From Paramecium sonneborni (lineage: Eukaryota; Ciliophora; Oligohymenophorea; Peniculida; Parameciidae): a stretch of DNA of 64,000 bases. Of the stretch, positions 1-12,284 are shown one piece after another (position 1 is the stretch's first letter; each line of letters opens with the position of its first letter). A model generated the notes under the pieces. The model was not told where the DNA came from. It saw only the letters and a program-made list of their open reading frames with translations, and ran no database searches. The translations under genes were made by a program, and so were the position numbers. The stretch lies in NCBI GenBank assembly GCA_905182985.1, contig CAJJDN010000040.1:186072-250071 (forward strand), in the 5' to 3' direction.

Positions 1-1
1 A

Positions 2-596
2 GATGTTTAAAGATTAAGAGAAATGCAAGAAAAAGCATAAGATAGATAAGCTGAATTAGATTTATTAAGAGCTAAAAGAGCTATGGAATAAAATGAAAGA
101 GATGCTAGAGAAAAAGAAAGAAAAGAAGCAGAATTAAGATAAAAATTAAATTCAGAATTGTATTAAGCAAGAAAAGTCTAATAAAATGAAAAATAAGATA
201 AATTAGAAGAATAAGTAATATTTTTTATTTTATCAATTAAGGCTAGACTTGAAAGAGATGAATTCTAAAGAGTTATTTAAAAATAAAAGCAAGAAAGAGA
301 AAATGAACTAAGATTATAATAAGAGAAAGAATAAATGGTTAAAAAACATGCAGAAGAATTGAGAAAATAAATTTCTATGAATGAAGAAAAAAGAAAATAA
401 GAAGAAAGAGATAAGTATTAGAATTTTTATTATCAAAAGACTTGAAGAAGGAAAAAAAATTAGAGATAAAATGATTAATGAAAAGAAACTATTAGAAAAT
501 ATTAAAGATTAAAAATTAAAAGGACTAAATGATAATACAATACCTGATAAATATAAAGCGGAATTAGCAAAAAAGAAAATTAATATTCAGATATGA
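2..596 (+). CDS. CFAP45: CFAP45 (CCDC19) axonemal protein, 3' part
   Basis: This is the C-terminal part of CFAP45, a microtubule inner protein of ciliary doublets; the 5' end lies outside the window. It reads open from base 2 with TAA/TAG as Gln and ends at TGA 594-596. Two introns fit, 215-241 (27 nt) and 415-439 (25 nt). The protein is a charged helix rich in Glu, Lys, Arg and Gln. Its order of motifs matches the family: LLRAKRAME, a KHAEELRKQ block, RLEEGKKIRDK, and a tail containing LNDNTIPDKYKAELAKKK, which corresponds to the family tail 'LPDKYCIEAERKANI'. The match is from memory of the family, not a search. The next plus-strand gene is also axonemal (SAXO-like). Confidence is high because the ordered C-terminal motifs agree. 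Confidence 0.85.
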
Positions 597-667
597 TTCA
601 TTAAAAATACATATAAAAAACTAAGATAATATAGACTATCCTTTTATATATTTATTAATATTATAAA

Positions 668-1464
668 TCATGTTATTTTGAATGATTTATGTATTGTTAA
701 AGCCTTTGCGAAATCAGTTCCATCTAATTCAGCAATTTTTTATTTAATCTATTCTTATTTGAGTCTCTATTTAAAAATTGCATTATAATTTGTTTTGTAA
801 GCACTATTTATTTTAAATTAAATTACTTAATTTCAGTTCCTGCTTTATCTACTCTTATAGGGTTTGAAAGTTTCCAATCTGGTTTATATTCATATTTTAC
901 TCTATTTTAATATTATAAATATACTTCATTTCTGTTTTTGGTACTAATTATGCTTTAAATCTACTGAAAAGAGCTCTTAAACAATTCAATACCAATTCTT
1001 AAAATTCTAATTCATCATTCATCTCAATCCAATTATCTAAAAATAATTTTGCCAAATCATTTAATGGTTAAGCAAATTCAAGTTCAGAGCATTTCTTGAA
1101 TTTAAATACATTATTTTAAGGCTTTAGCAATTTTTGTAAATAGCCGAATTCTGTACCATATGTTGTAGAAGTTTAATTTTTTCTATGCATTTCTTCAGCT
1201 TTCTTAAAACTATTCAAAAATTAAACTAAGTTATTACTCTAATTCCTATTGATCAGTTAATTCTTGTAATTGGACTGTAGGAGGTTTAGCTCTATTAAAT
1301 AAACTTAGATGTTACCTAAATAATTTTCTTCCTTTATGTTTATAAATTGCTCCAATTAATTAAAGTCCTCTGGCTTCTTTTTCACTAGCTATGTGTATCC
1401 AATCTTTATAATAGTTTAAATATTCTGGTTTAATTATATTTGTGAGAATTGCAAACGGTTCCAT
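668..1464 (-). CDS. hypothetical protein, possibly ciliary
   Basis: The gene starts at ATG 1464 (protein begins MEPFAILTNIIKPEYLN) and stops at TGA 668-670. Four small introns of 23-28 nt restore one frame of about 230 residues. The middle holds TTYGTEFGYLQKLLKP and the end is basic and helical (NAIFKQRLKQEQIKQKIAEL). I recognise no domain. The YGTEFG stretch faintly recalls small axonemal proteins such as CFAP144/FAM183, but that is a guess. The gene converges on the CFAP45 end (72 bp apart). The coding call is well supported by codon bias and clean splicing; function is unknown. Confidence 0.6.
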
Positions 1465-1721
1465 TCTTAATATTATATCAATTATTTATTAATTAACTAT
1501 TATTTCTATTGAATTATAAATGAACAATGATACTCTACCATTATAAATAAATTATTATTTCAAGGAGATTGATTCACTTCAAGATTTTTTAAGTGTATCA
1601 ATTTTAAATTTTAAGATAGAATCGTCATTATTTAAATAAGAAATTAGATATTTAATAATCTATGTATATGAATCGATAAAATTTAATATATGTAATAATT
1701 GCAAATACTCAAAATTTAATA

Positions 1722-2343
1722 TCATTATGTGAAAAAAAAATCATGAGGCAAAGCTTTAGTATTAGAAATATATGTAATTTTTGGTTTAAACCTCTATTTT
1801 TTTAAAGGTTCTTCTTTATTTACTGTCAATATTTTTTTTAACTCTATTGTATCAAGTAATAATAAATCCAAGATTTTTTCATCATATCTTTCTTTATTTT
1901 AAAATTAAGTATGTGTTTAAATGGTTTCAGTTATATTTTCTTGTTTACAGTTATTAATCTTATTAATTTGTTTGCTTAAATCAAAATGATTAATTTTACT
2001 AGATCTTGAGCTTTTGATTTAAGTAAATTTTTAAAGTTTGATGTCATTCTAAATATATCAATAGACTTAATACATTAAATTGAAAAGGCTCAAAATTGAG
2101 AGATTCATGTTTATGATGACAAAGTTTAAATTAGGTTAGATTTTTATTAATATTATTTAAATTATTAGTTTTTTTTGTAAGATTTAATGGAGTTTCTTAA
2201 TTATGTTCAGGTGAGTGGCATAACTTGATGTTATGGGAATTTTATCTAAAATGCTGAAAAGGCGATGATTAAGCTTGGTTATTCAAAATTTGATGAATTT
2301 TTTGGTAATTTTAATAATTAGGATTGGTTTTGTTAGAAGTCAT
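1722..2343 (-). CDS. hypothetical Asn/Gln-rich protein
   Basis: The gene reads from ATG 2343 (MTSNKTNPNYQNYQKIHQ) to TGA 1722-1724, with one 25-nt intron at 2049-2073. The protein, about 198 residues, is rich in Asn, Gln, Ser and His and has no membrane segment or known motif. The second half becomes more charged (ERYDEKILDLLLLDTIELKK). Without the intron the frame is broken on both sides of it, which supports the model. It may be disordered. It is divergent to the SAXO-like gene, with 232 bp between start codons, so that spacer probably holds both promoters. Confidence 0.5.
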
Positions 2344-2575
2344 AAATCAAATAATAAATATATTATAAAGTTAAATACTTGAATGAAAATAATAAGAATA
2401 AATTGATATACAATCAATATTTAATTAAAATAATTTTTAAACAACTCAGATATTTAAAAAGTGGTAATATGTTTTTCTACAAAAAATTAATGATAAGATA
2501 GTATGTTTGATTAAGATTCTATGTAATAATCATATAAAATGATAGAAATTAATAATTATAAATTATTAGTTAAAA

Positions 2576-3553
2576 ATGCCACAGTAAAAAATAATAATAA
2601 GATCTCGAAGTAATAAATAAGGATCTAAATTATCGTCTCCTCGAGGTGAACTAACAAATAGTTAAACTAAAGTAAATAAATATATTATAAGCAAGTTAAT
2701 TGAGAGATTAATGAGTAGATAAAAAGATAGAGGAAATAAAGAAGAGGAATAATTTCAATAATATTTTGAACATTTAAGAGGTATTGAAGATTAGAAATGA
2801 TAGGATAATGTTTATGTTCTATTTGTAATTGTGGAAAGCATTAATGTGAAGGAAAATAATGTAAGAATAAACCATCAATGTCTGGGAGTAAAAGTATTTA
2901 TTAAAGGGAATTCATTCATAAATCTCCAGATTAGAGTTCTCATTATAATTAAAACTTTTTTGATAATCCTAAATAGGAAGGTGATGTAGGAAATATATCA
3001 ATATATAAGGTATTATCATTAGAATCTTTTAGCATGATTTTTTGGGTAAATAATCAAATTTTAGATTTAAAAGTAATTCCCCTTAATCAATGATTCGAAG
3101 TGGACCATTTTATGGTTTATCAACTTATAATAATATGTTTTTAAATTGGGGAAATGGTGATACTGTTCCATTATTATCTTAAAAGAGTCCAACAGTAATT
3201 AGAGATCTTCCATTTTTTGGGAGAACAAATTATAAAGAATGTTATTAAGGAACATAAGTTTAACCTGTTTAAAGTACTAAAGGTTTATACTGTAATAAAT
3301 AAATACTATAATTTAAGAGAGATCACCTTTGTAGCCACCAAATATATAGTTTAATGGAATTTCAGTTACTAAATCTTCATATTAACCTTATCTAACAGAT
3401 AAATCTAATAATTTAAAAGAATCAACTTAAATAAAATTGAATCCATCTTATTAAGGACAATACAATAGTCAATATTTTAAGGAATTTGATCCAAAATATA
3501 AATAACTATGTCCTGCTAAATAAGTTTTAGAAGAAGTGATTTAATAATGTTGA
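2576..3553 (+). CDS. SAXO/FAM154-like axonemal microtubule stabiliser
   Basis: The protein carries the Cys-rich signature of the SAXO family near its start: CLCSICNCGKHQCEGKQC, comparable to the MCxCxxCxCGxHxC pattern of SAXO1/SAXO2. Behind it come Tyr/Phe-rich short repeats (IYQREF, RTNYKECYQ, SSYQPYL, NSQYFKEF) like the Mn repeats that bind the microtubule lumen wall. The model uses ATG 2576, an intron at 2781-2803, two further introns (one of 23 nt in the middle, one of 26 nt before RSPLQPPN) and TGA 3551-3553. A second ATG at 2797 opens directly onto the Cys motif, as in animal SAXO. If that start is used, the first 70 residues are not coding; I prefer 2576 because the intron joins the frames exactly. 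Confidence 0.7.
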
Positions 3554-3662
3554 TTCTTATTATATTAAAACTTTGTCTATTTAAATTGATATTTTACTCA
3601 GTTCTAATTTTTTAATAGCATTTCGATTTATAAATGAACTGTTTTTAACAAATTTTATTTTA

Positions 3663-5473
3663 ATGAATCTAAATATCCCTTAATATAAAGGATATTATGG
3701 TAATATGAAGCCTTTAAATTCACTTGATTTATTAACAAAGGAAACTGAAGAGGATCTTAGTGAAATTAATAAACTAGAAAAAAGACTAAATGAACAGCAG
3801 TAGTAAGTAAATGCTTTAATGAAAATTGTTTCAAATTCATAATAATAAATATATGTACCACATGATAGATATAAACATTCTATTGAAAGTGAAAGATTTA
3901 ATAGTCAATTGCTTGATGAAATAAAGAATCTTAAAAAACATCTTAAACAGATTGAAAGTGGTCCAAGACTTCCTTAACCTCCATTTATACCTCCATTCTT
4001 ACCTGTATAATAATATCCCTATAGTTATCATCAATTAATTAATCAAATGCCTATGCCTTATCCTATATAAAATCAAAATCCTTATTATTAGAATTATCCA
4101 TTCTAGAATATGCTTTTCCAACCACCTTAAAAAGAAGAGAAAAGTATTAGTTAAATATTGAAAGGTTTAGCTAAAAAAAAAGAAGAACAACAATTAAATT
4201 AGATCATGTTGTAATTATTAAAAAAATAATAAAATGATCCAGATAATGATCATCATTAAAATTAAAAATTTAGAAGAAATTTAAAAGTTAAACATAAATC
4301 TAAAAAAAATGTTTCTGATTTTTAATTTAGTAAAAGTTCCAGATTTGATGAACAATCACCATAACCAGTAGAAAAAAAATCACCATAAACATTAGCTAAA
4401 ATATCACATAAAAAATAACATATTGAACCTAAAGAATCACATAAAAAATAACATAAAAAACCTTAAGAACAATAATTACCATCACCAAATTAATTATCTA
4501 AAAATAAGCTCCAACCTCCACTCAGAGTCAAACCAACACCAGAGAGATTAAAACTGTTAAAAAAAAAGTTTAAATATTGTACATGGATGGTGATATTTTA
4601 TAAAAACATATATTTTTATATAATGGAGAAAAAGGCAAATAATAGATTCAATGATGAAGAAGGACAGTATGATGACTAATTTGTAAAAAGCTTAATTATA
4701 TTAGTTATTTGATAATGTCATGTAACTATTTGTTAAAGAAGGTTAAAGAGTTTCCATATTCAAAAAATCTTGGGTGTTTACTGAAAAAAAAGATGTTCCA
4801 AATCGTATAACAAATTTAATCTAAGTTACAGACATTTTTCTTAAAAAATTAAATTTAGTAACTTAAACTATTAAGTTTGATCAAAAACATTTATCATACA
4901 TTAGAGCATTTACTACTAACTAGGGTTATTTATTTCCAACACATTCAGCTTTTGTGACTTAAAGATTAAAATTAAATTACAAAAGAAAACTAAAGTACTT
5001 TTTAATTTATATTTTAGATTCACTTCTGTTGAATAATAAAAAATGGTTTTTTTAGAATATACTTATATATAAAAACTATTAGACTAATAAATATTCTCTG
5101 TTAATGGTTGGCAAGAATTATTAAAACCATTTGCAGAACCATTAAAGATTTTTGTCTCATTATTATAATATTTATTTATAGATAAATTTAAGAATTTGTA
5201 GATAATTTCAAAAGATATGTAATATAATGTAAAAATGGTTTTATAATTAAGAATTAATAAGTTTCAATATTGGATTTCACAAAACGAAATGTAGCAGATA
5301 TTAAATAGGTAATCAATGATAGAGATCCAAAATTTTAAGTGACTGATTAATCTCCAATACTTGGACTATATAATGAAACAATTTTGAAACCTGTCATAGA
5401 TTCTCCTGGATTTGCAAATCTTTAAAATGAATTTAAAGCTTTTGTAGATTTAATTTACTCAAAAGTAGAGTGA
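3663..5473 (+). CDS. hypothetical coiled-coil, Pro/Gln-rich protein
   Basis: The ORF starts at ATG 3663 (MNLNIPQYKGYYGNMKPLN) and ends at TGA 5471-5473. The first third is coiled coil (EEDLSEINKLEKRLNEQQ), the middle is Pro/Tyr/Gln-rich (RLPQPPFIPPFLP) followed by basic low-complexity sequence, and the last half is helical and charged. Three introns are predicted: 4683-4704, one beginning near 5000 and one near 5232. One oddity is the stretch around 4570-4625 (CTWMVIFYKNIYFYIMEKK), which keeps the frame but looks like a helix or a hidden gene boundary. A second in-frame ATG sits at 4623. I treat it as one gene because no TGA separates the halves. Confidence 0.55.
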
Positions 5474-5524
5474 TATGAATATATAAAATATACTTAACAT
5501 AAATATTAACAAATAAATTAATAT

Positions 5525-5930
5525 ATGAATATAGGATAAATATATACCTTCATTTCCTAATAAGTTATATTTATATGGTTATTGGTGTTTGTCACTCCAC
5601 TTTACATATTTATTGCAAGTATTTTAGCAAAGGGAATTCAATTGTTATACAAGATGTCAATAAATAGAGAATCTATTATTTATACTTATATTGGTGATTT
5701 AAGTTGGCTATTTCCATTCAAGGTATGTCTAATCATTTAATAATAATTAGTAAAATGAATAAGAATTTAAACTGATACACACAATGTTTTTAGCAATATT
5801 GATTGCAATAGCATCTTTAATAATACTTGGAGGAGTATTGATGCTCAACTTATTAGAGTAAAAAAAAATGTAGTAAGATAAGATAGAATAAAAATAAAGA
5901 TAAAAAATAGAAAAGAGAGAGAATAAATGA
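5525..5930 (+). CDS. small two-helix membrane protein
   Basis: ATG 5525 to TGA 5928-5930, with one 28-nt intron after SWLFPFK. The product is about 125 residues. Two hydrophobic helices are plain: VIFIWLLVFVTPLYIFIASI near residues 12-32 and MFLAILIAIASLIILGGVL near residues 78-96. The tail is a highly charged Gln/Lys/Glu helix. No family is recognised. It starts 51 bp after the previous stop on the same strand and converges on the U2AF gene. Confidence 0.55.
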
Positions 5931-5984
5931 ATATATGGTAGTGATATAAAACTTAATATTAACATTTTTGACTGTATATTTAAA

Positions 5985-7443
5985 TCAATTCCCTTGAAAC
6001 ATTTCTTCTTACATTTATTTTTTAATTCTTTCTTATTCAAGCTAATCCAATCTTTATTATTCTTCTCTGTCTCTTAAGATGTCTTCATTTAGATCTGTAA
6101 ATTATCTTTTAGCCCATTTATCTCTAGATAAATATTCACATTCAACAGTTTTATCTCCATACATTCTACCAGCTAAATATCTTCTAGCAGTTCTGGCTTC
6201 TTAAGTCTTTTCATATTCCACAAATATTTTGCCTACTCCAACAATAATCTTTCCAAATTCAGGTCTGGGAATTATAACATTTTTGACTGTCCCAAATTTA
6301 GAGCATTCTTCTCGAATATCATCCATTATATCATTATATTCTTCATCTATGGTAACCTATATAATTTTATAAATATTAAACATCTTCAAAAGTGAGGACA
6401 TTCTTAATAACTAAAATATTAGTAGGTATTTACACATATCTGGCCATTAACTTGAGTGGTCTAAAACTAATAAGTGAAGATGGGTCTTTATCATTTCCTT
6501 TCATAGTACTTAAAGGATTAACTTAATTTCACATATAATTTATTACATGCTTATTCACTCATCATTTATTAATTCACTGCTGCCAAAGAAGTCAAAAATG
6601 ATTTTGGTCTACCAATTTTTAATTAATGTCCTTTAAAAATAACATCTTTCAAAATAAATCCTTATGTAGCTTCTTCAGGTGATCTAAATTCAATAAAACC
6701 AAAATGTCCTATATATAATTAATAGTAAAATAAACCATTTGAATCAATCCAACAATTACAAATAGAACCTGCATGTTCAGAACTTACACCCATTTTAAGT
6801 AATGTTTAATTTAAGAAATCTTAAAGCTAAATTCAATAAATAATTATACTTCCTTAGGTTAACTATTAGGTGGTAAATTACCCACATATAATTTTCTATC
6901 AGCTTTCACATCTGCTTAAGCTCTTAATTATTATAATCTTTGCATCTAAATTAATGGTGTCATTGCCTATAAAGCTTCTAAAGATGCTAAAGGATTTTGA
7001 AGAGGATTCGCAGGAAGTATTGCTAAATTTATCTCTTAATTAATTACTTTCAAATTCTCCCAAAGATACTTGTTCTATTAATTTACTCTTAAAACTTGAG
7101 AATGGAGTATTTTATAAAGGATCTTTTGGTGGAGAATCAAAACGAAATCTTAAAATTATATTATTATTTACCCTCTTGATTATTCTGCAGGTGGTTTAAC
7201 AGGCATCTTTGGTTTTTAAAATTCTTCTCTTTTTTTTTCTTTCTCTTTACTTACATTTCTAGATCTCTTTTTCCCTACATCTGATTCCTATATTCCATAT
7301 TTAAAATTTAATTACTTTCTTATCCTTTTTTTCTTTCTTCTCTTTCTTTTCTTTCTTCTCTTTCTTCTCCTTTTTTTCTTTCTTCTCTTTTTTCTCTTTC
7401 TTGTGTCTTATATATAAATCATAATTTACTTTTCAGAACCCAT
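5985..7443 (-). CDS. U2AF2: U2AF large subunit (U2AF65-like) splicing factor
   Basis: This protein recognises the polypyrimidine tract and 3' splice site together with U2AF small subunit and SF1. From the N-terminus it has a Lys/Glu repeat stretch (KKEKKEKKE...) in the place of the usual RS domain, then RRM1 beginning DRKLYVGNLPP, RRM2, and a C-terminal UHM-type RRM with DDIREECSKFGTVKNVIIP and GVGKIFVEYEKTQEA. This C-terminal block matches the family pattern 'EDVREECSKYG...VKSIEIPRP...GCGKIFVEF'. Start ATG 7443, stop TGA 5985-5987. At least five introns of 23-28 nt are needed, two inside the basic N-terminus. An extra charged tail of about 40 residues follows the UHM. It matters here because this organism splices introns of only ~18-30 nt. 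Confidence 0.85.
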
Positions 7444-7471
7444 TTAATAAAAAATTAAATAATAAAATATT

Positions 7472-9877
7472 TCAATTAACCAAACTCTCAACCAATTCTA
7501 TTTTTATAGCTTTCCATTTAACAACGTATAAATTCCAATTCCTATGATTTAATTCAAGATTTAATTTTATTAAAGATTCTTCCTTCTCACTTTTATTCTA
7601 TAGTTTCTCCACTTCTTTTTTTACTATTTCTGCTATTTCTCCTGATTTTATAACCTCAATATTATTAGAATATATTGGTATATCTTATAAAAGATTTAAA
7701 CCTAAACTTTATGGTTATAACATTATAATTCCATCCACTACAATCACAGCCACTTCCACCTAAGTTTACCAATATTTTTATTCTTATTTTATTGATAACA
7801 TATATGGATGCCTCTCTCTTTAATATATTTACATATTCTTCTCTTTAAATAATTATTCTTTTAATTAATGATACATTCTATTGACATCACTCTCTCTTGG
7901 ATAATTCTTTATTATTATCTCAAGACAATCAAAAATAAAATTATCTATCTCATCCCAATTTGGATTCTTAATATACAAACCATAGTAATTATCCATTATT
8001 TTATTTACTTATAATTGCATTTATTATTATTGTTTCTTTTTAGATATTATTATTTTAGCTTTCTCTTCTATTATATTTACTATCTTTCTTGATTAATCCC
8101 ACATATGCATTTCTGGCACTCTACCAACAAAATCTTTATATTAAGATAAATTTTCTATCAAATACTAATTAGTCTGTGAATTCCCTTAAAATGCTGCTTT
8201 CAAATCCTATTCTATTATCTCACTATAAACATTATCTGTCTCCTTTGTTTATGGCATGTATTAACAACTAATTTAAAAATCAGTAGGCAAATGATTCAAA
8301 TTCTGATTTTCAAATTCATCCAATTAATTAAATATCTCATTAACTTTGTTTCTATCATCCAATACTGATAATAGACAGAACATTATAAATTTAGAAGAAA
8401 ATGGAAATTTAGATTATTTTTCTGATAAATAATAATTTGAACATTATGGATATAATGCTACTGTTTTTACATCATAAGGAAGTTATTTTAATTAATCATT
8501 TATTAATTTTAAATTTTTAAGTGAACATACCTTATCATATAAATAAAGCTATTTATTATCGTTAACCTAATTTAATTTACTCATTATTTGTACATCTTCA
8601 TACATTCTAAAAATTATTTAACTCATCTCATCATAACCCATTCCATTAATACCTACAGGAATCAAAACTACTACTTTTGGTATTTTTTATAAACATTAAG
8701 CAAGAGTCACTTTTTAATCTTATTTTTATGGTACATAATCTAATTTTTTATAGATACAAGTAAAAACCATATTTGATAAATTATAAAAATTTTAACTATT
8801 TCTTTGTTTATTTGGAATACTAAACATAATATTTAAGAACTTTTAGTAAAAATCATATTCAACTTCATTTAATTTAAATTATTATAGTAAACTATTAGAA
8901 TCCCTTTAGTTTTCTTAAAATTTAGAATGAATCAATAATTTTTTCATTTTTTTTAAAAGTTCAAAATGTTTTGAAGGAATAAAACAGTTTCCTAAATAAT
9001 TATTATCTTTCCAAAAATATATTGTTTTTCCTTAAAAATAATCATGGTAGTAATCTATTAATTAATTATATATTGAATCACAAATTGTAGGAAACATTTA
9101 TAGATTGACTTAATATTCTATTGATTTAGCAGGTTCTAAATTGTAATGATTAAGAAATTTCTTAACAATATCAGGTGGCAATATTCTTTATTATCCATAA
9201 TGTTCCATAATTGAATACCACTCAATAAAATTGAATTAATTTCTATATCCAACAAGACTTCTATGTATAAGATCTTATGCTAAATTCAATTATTGGGCAT
9301 GATTCAATTTATGATAAATTTCAAAGAATAGTTGAGCTACTTTCCCTACTCTTTCATAGTTTTGAATGTCATTTTTATCTTAACAAATTATTGTTTATCC
9401 ACTAGATGAAATTATAAATGATTTTAAAACTTCACAAAAACTTACACTAACTGTATAAGAATTATGTCTTATCTCTTAAATTGTAAAAGCAGTATCCAAG
9501 TTTCTAACTATATATTTATAAAGATGATCTTAATTTTTAAAATTCTTTTCATTCATTTTAATTGCATAAGGTGTCCCCATTGTGGCTTTAAAAAATAATT
9601 TCACAAAATATACCTATTTAAGTGTCTACTTAATCTTTTTTGATAATTTATAGAAATGAATTTTCTGTCAATAAATTTTGTTGATAAAATGGATTTTCAA
9701 TAAATACATCTTGACTGAATTTGAATTCATTTGCTAACACTTCTATTACATAAGTAGAATCCTTTTAGAATTCATTCTTAATCGATATTAAATCTAACTC
9801 ACTTAGTTTCTTGAACTCTTATAGTCTGATATATAGATTCAATTCAATTACAAGGCATAAGCGCTATATTATTACAT
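7472..9877 (-). CDS. tRNA ligase-like protein (plant RNL type) with degenerate P-loop
   Basis: This is a long protein of about 780 residues, from ATG 9877 (MQQYSAYALLQEFKKL) to TGA 7472-7474, with two introns near the 5' end. I see the layout of plant-type tRNA ligases: a helical region (LAQDLIHRSLVGYRNQF, then YGQQRILPPDIVKKFLNHY) resembling the end of the ligase module, then VVVLIPVGINGMGYDEMSQ where plant enzymes have the polynucleotide kinase P-loop, then a region like the one before the cyclic phosphodiesterase. The usual GxxGxGKS/T appears as GINGMGYD, so the Lys and Ser/Thr that hold ATP are missing. I did not find a convincing adenylation KxxG motif. The assignment rests on remembered family layout and is moderate. 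Its start is 10 bp from the start of the next gene on the other strand. Confidence 0.45.
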
Positions 9878-9887
9878 TATTTTATAA

Positions 9888-12030
9888 ATGTAAGAACAAT
9901 AAATTGTTGCAGGAATGTGTTTAGAAGACTAAAAACGATTAGATGATTTATTTAATCAAGTAATTTGTAAAGCTGAAAGCAACAACATGAAATTTCATGA
10001 GTTCTTGACTTTTCTATTGGAAAGAGAATTGATAACTGCAAAGTTCAACTTTAATTTCTACTTTAATTTATACTAATAACATTTTGCTTTAGAAGAAATA
10101 GTTTAAAAAGTTACTTAAGCTCCAAAAAAAGGAACAAAAGAACCTATAAATATAATAAAGGATGATACTCCAAAATTTAGCAGAACAAAATTTTTAAGAA
10201 TGATCGATGTTTTAGGTAAGACTCTATACTAAGGATAAAAGAAATATTTGGATCTTATTTTGAAGGATATTTTCATTGATAATAAAAAAAAAACATAAAT
10301 TAGAATGCTTATACTTGATGATCCAAATAGAAAGTTACTTCATGAATAGGTTGTTAAAACGATTATTGCATATGAAGAAGATATTCAAGCACTCTTTACG
10401 ATGTATTTACCTGAAAATTATTATAAAAATGAACTCATGTTAACATGGAAGGAAATTAAATTAATGAATCTAAGAATTCCTATATACTCATTCATTTAGA
10501 TGCTTCAAGATATGAATATTCATCCTACTCATTACAATTATGAAAATATTGAAGATGTATGTATGAGAATTATACCTGCAATAACGCCAAAAGAAAACTA
10601 ATTTTATTAATCTAATAGTATTTAATAAATATGTGATATGATCAACAGTGGAAAATTTAAACCATCACATTATTCAGGAGATCCAAAAATTTCATATTTG
10701 GAATTTTAATTCTTGATTTGTAAAATGGCAGCAGAAATTGCAAATAGAGAGACTTAACAAGATTCAAAGAAAGAGATTTCTCCTTTAATAATAAAATTCT
10801 TTACAAAAATGATTGATCTATAATTAAATGGGAATAGAGTACATGAAGAGAAATCAAAACACTTGATTCAAATCAAGAAATTTTATGAAATGTTAGATAA
10901 ATCAGATGATATTATTTAAGAGCAAATAAATTCTTAATCTGAAGAATAGGACATGAAATAATAGAATTATTAATTTCTGACTCGTAAACCAGATTAATTA
11001 GATATTAAAGAGATATGGTAATTTTTTTAATAAGATTTACCATAATTTCCAGAATTAAAATCATAGGTTGATTTGGCTTAGGATTTTATAAAATAAGTAA
11101 AAGAGAAAGAGAAAAGAGAAGAATTAGCAAGGAAATTAGAGGAAGATAAGAAAAACAAGAATAAACCTTAACCTAAATAGTAATTGAAAAAAGGAGAGTA
11201 ACCAATGAAATATTGTATTGATTAATAATTAAATATTTAGAATGGGAACCTTTAGTATAGCCTCCAAGAATATTTACATATCAATATTTTATTGATTTTG
11301 TGAAAAAAACTAAATAAACAAATCCTCTTAGAGATTTAAATGAGTTAAGCACATTAAGTCATATAACAGTTGCTCCAGTTATGTTACCAGAATGTCTTTA
11401 TCCACATGATCCTCCAAAATAGGTAAGAACAATGATAGAAGCATCTTTAATGTCATTTACATAATAAAATTATTTCTTAGCAATGCAAAATTTGAATTAA
11501 GCATAAGAATTATGGTAATCTTTAACAGAATTGCATGATTCAGAGATGGTGTTTTTTGAATATTTTGGTGGATAGATATATGAAATAGCAGGATAGGATG
11601 AAGCAGCTTTAAATAAATTTCTTAGAGTTAAATTTCATACTGACAAATTATAGGCAGAACATCCAGATAAAGCTTTGTATAAAATATAATAATTATTTTA
11701 GACCTTATTGTGGTATTGGTTCAGTATTATATCATATGCAGGAATATGAATTAGCAGTTAGAGCATTTATGAAAGCAAGAATGATAAGAGAAAGCTCAAT
11801 AGGGGATGAGAATATTGAGAATGCCATAACATTTAATAATTTAGGATGTGCATTACATTAAAATGGTAATTTATTTGCTGCTGAAAATTGTTACATATTT
11901 GCTATAACTATATTAGATATACATTTAGGTACTATGCATGCTATGACGATGAATGTAAATTTAAATAATGACATTCTAGGTAAAACGGAATTTGTAAAAG
12001 CTAAAAGCAAATAAATATTGTAAATAATGA
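9888..12030 (+). CDS. TPR protein, kinesin-light-chain-like C-terminus
   Basis: A protein of about 690 residues. The first ~430 residues are helical, with an acidic/basic linker (QVKEKEKREELARKLEEDKK). The C-terminus holds tetratricopeptide repeats: AVRAFMKARMIRESSIGDE followed by NAITFNNLGCALHQNGNLF and AAENCYIFAITILDIHLG, the 42-residue KLC type of TPR. Introns fit near 11218, 11679 and 11950; the stop is TGA 12028-12030. The start is uncertain. ATG 9888 gives the longest frame, but the sequence from 9890 to 9912 is itself a good 23-nt intron (GTAAGA...GCAG), and an in-frame ATG lies at 9915. It is divergent to the tRNA-ligase-like gene with almost no spacer. No enzymatic motif is seen, so a scaffold role is likely. 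Confidence 0.6.
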
Positions 12031-12284
12031 TAAAAAAAGAATACTTAACATATATCATAAATAAATTTTCAATTTTCACATAATAGTTCTTATTTTAATC
12101 TTTAATAAATTATATTTTAAATTTTTTAGATAATTACTTAAATTTAAAATTAAATTTTGATTTTTATTTTCTAAAATTAAAAATAGAATTAATTATTAGA
12201 GATATAAGAGATATTAGTAAATATGACTGATATGCAATAAAGTTAAATATTTTAAGTAATTATAAATGTAAATTAGATGTAAAA

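Noticed and set aside
2797..2800. ATGA overlap suggesting a bacterial-style stop/start coupling.
   Set aside because: Removing the 23-nt intron at 2781-2803 joins both reading frames into one gene, which fits the rest of the window.
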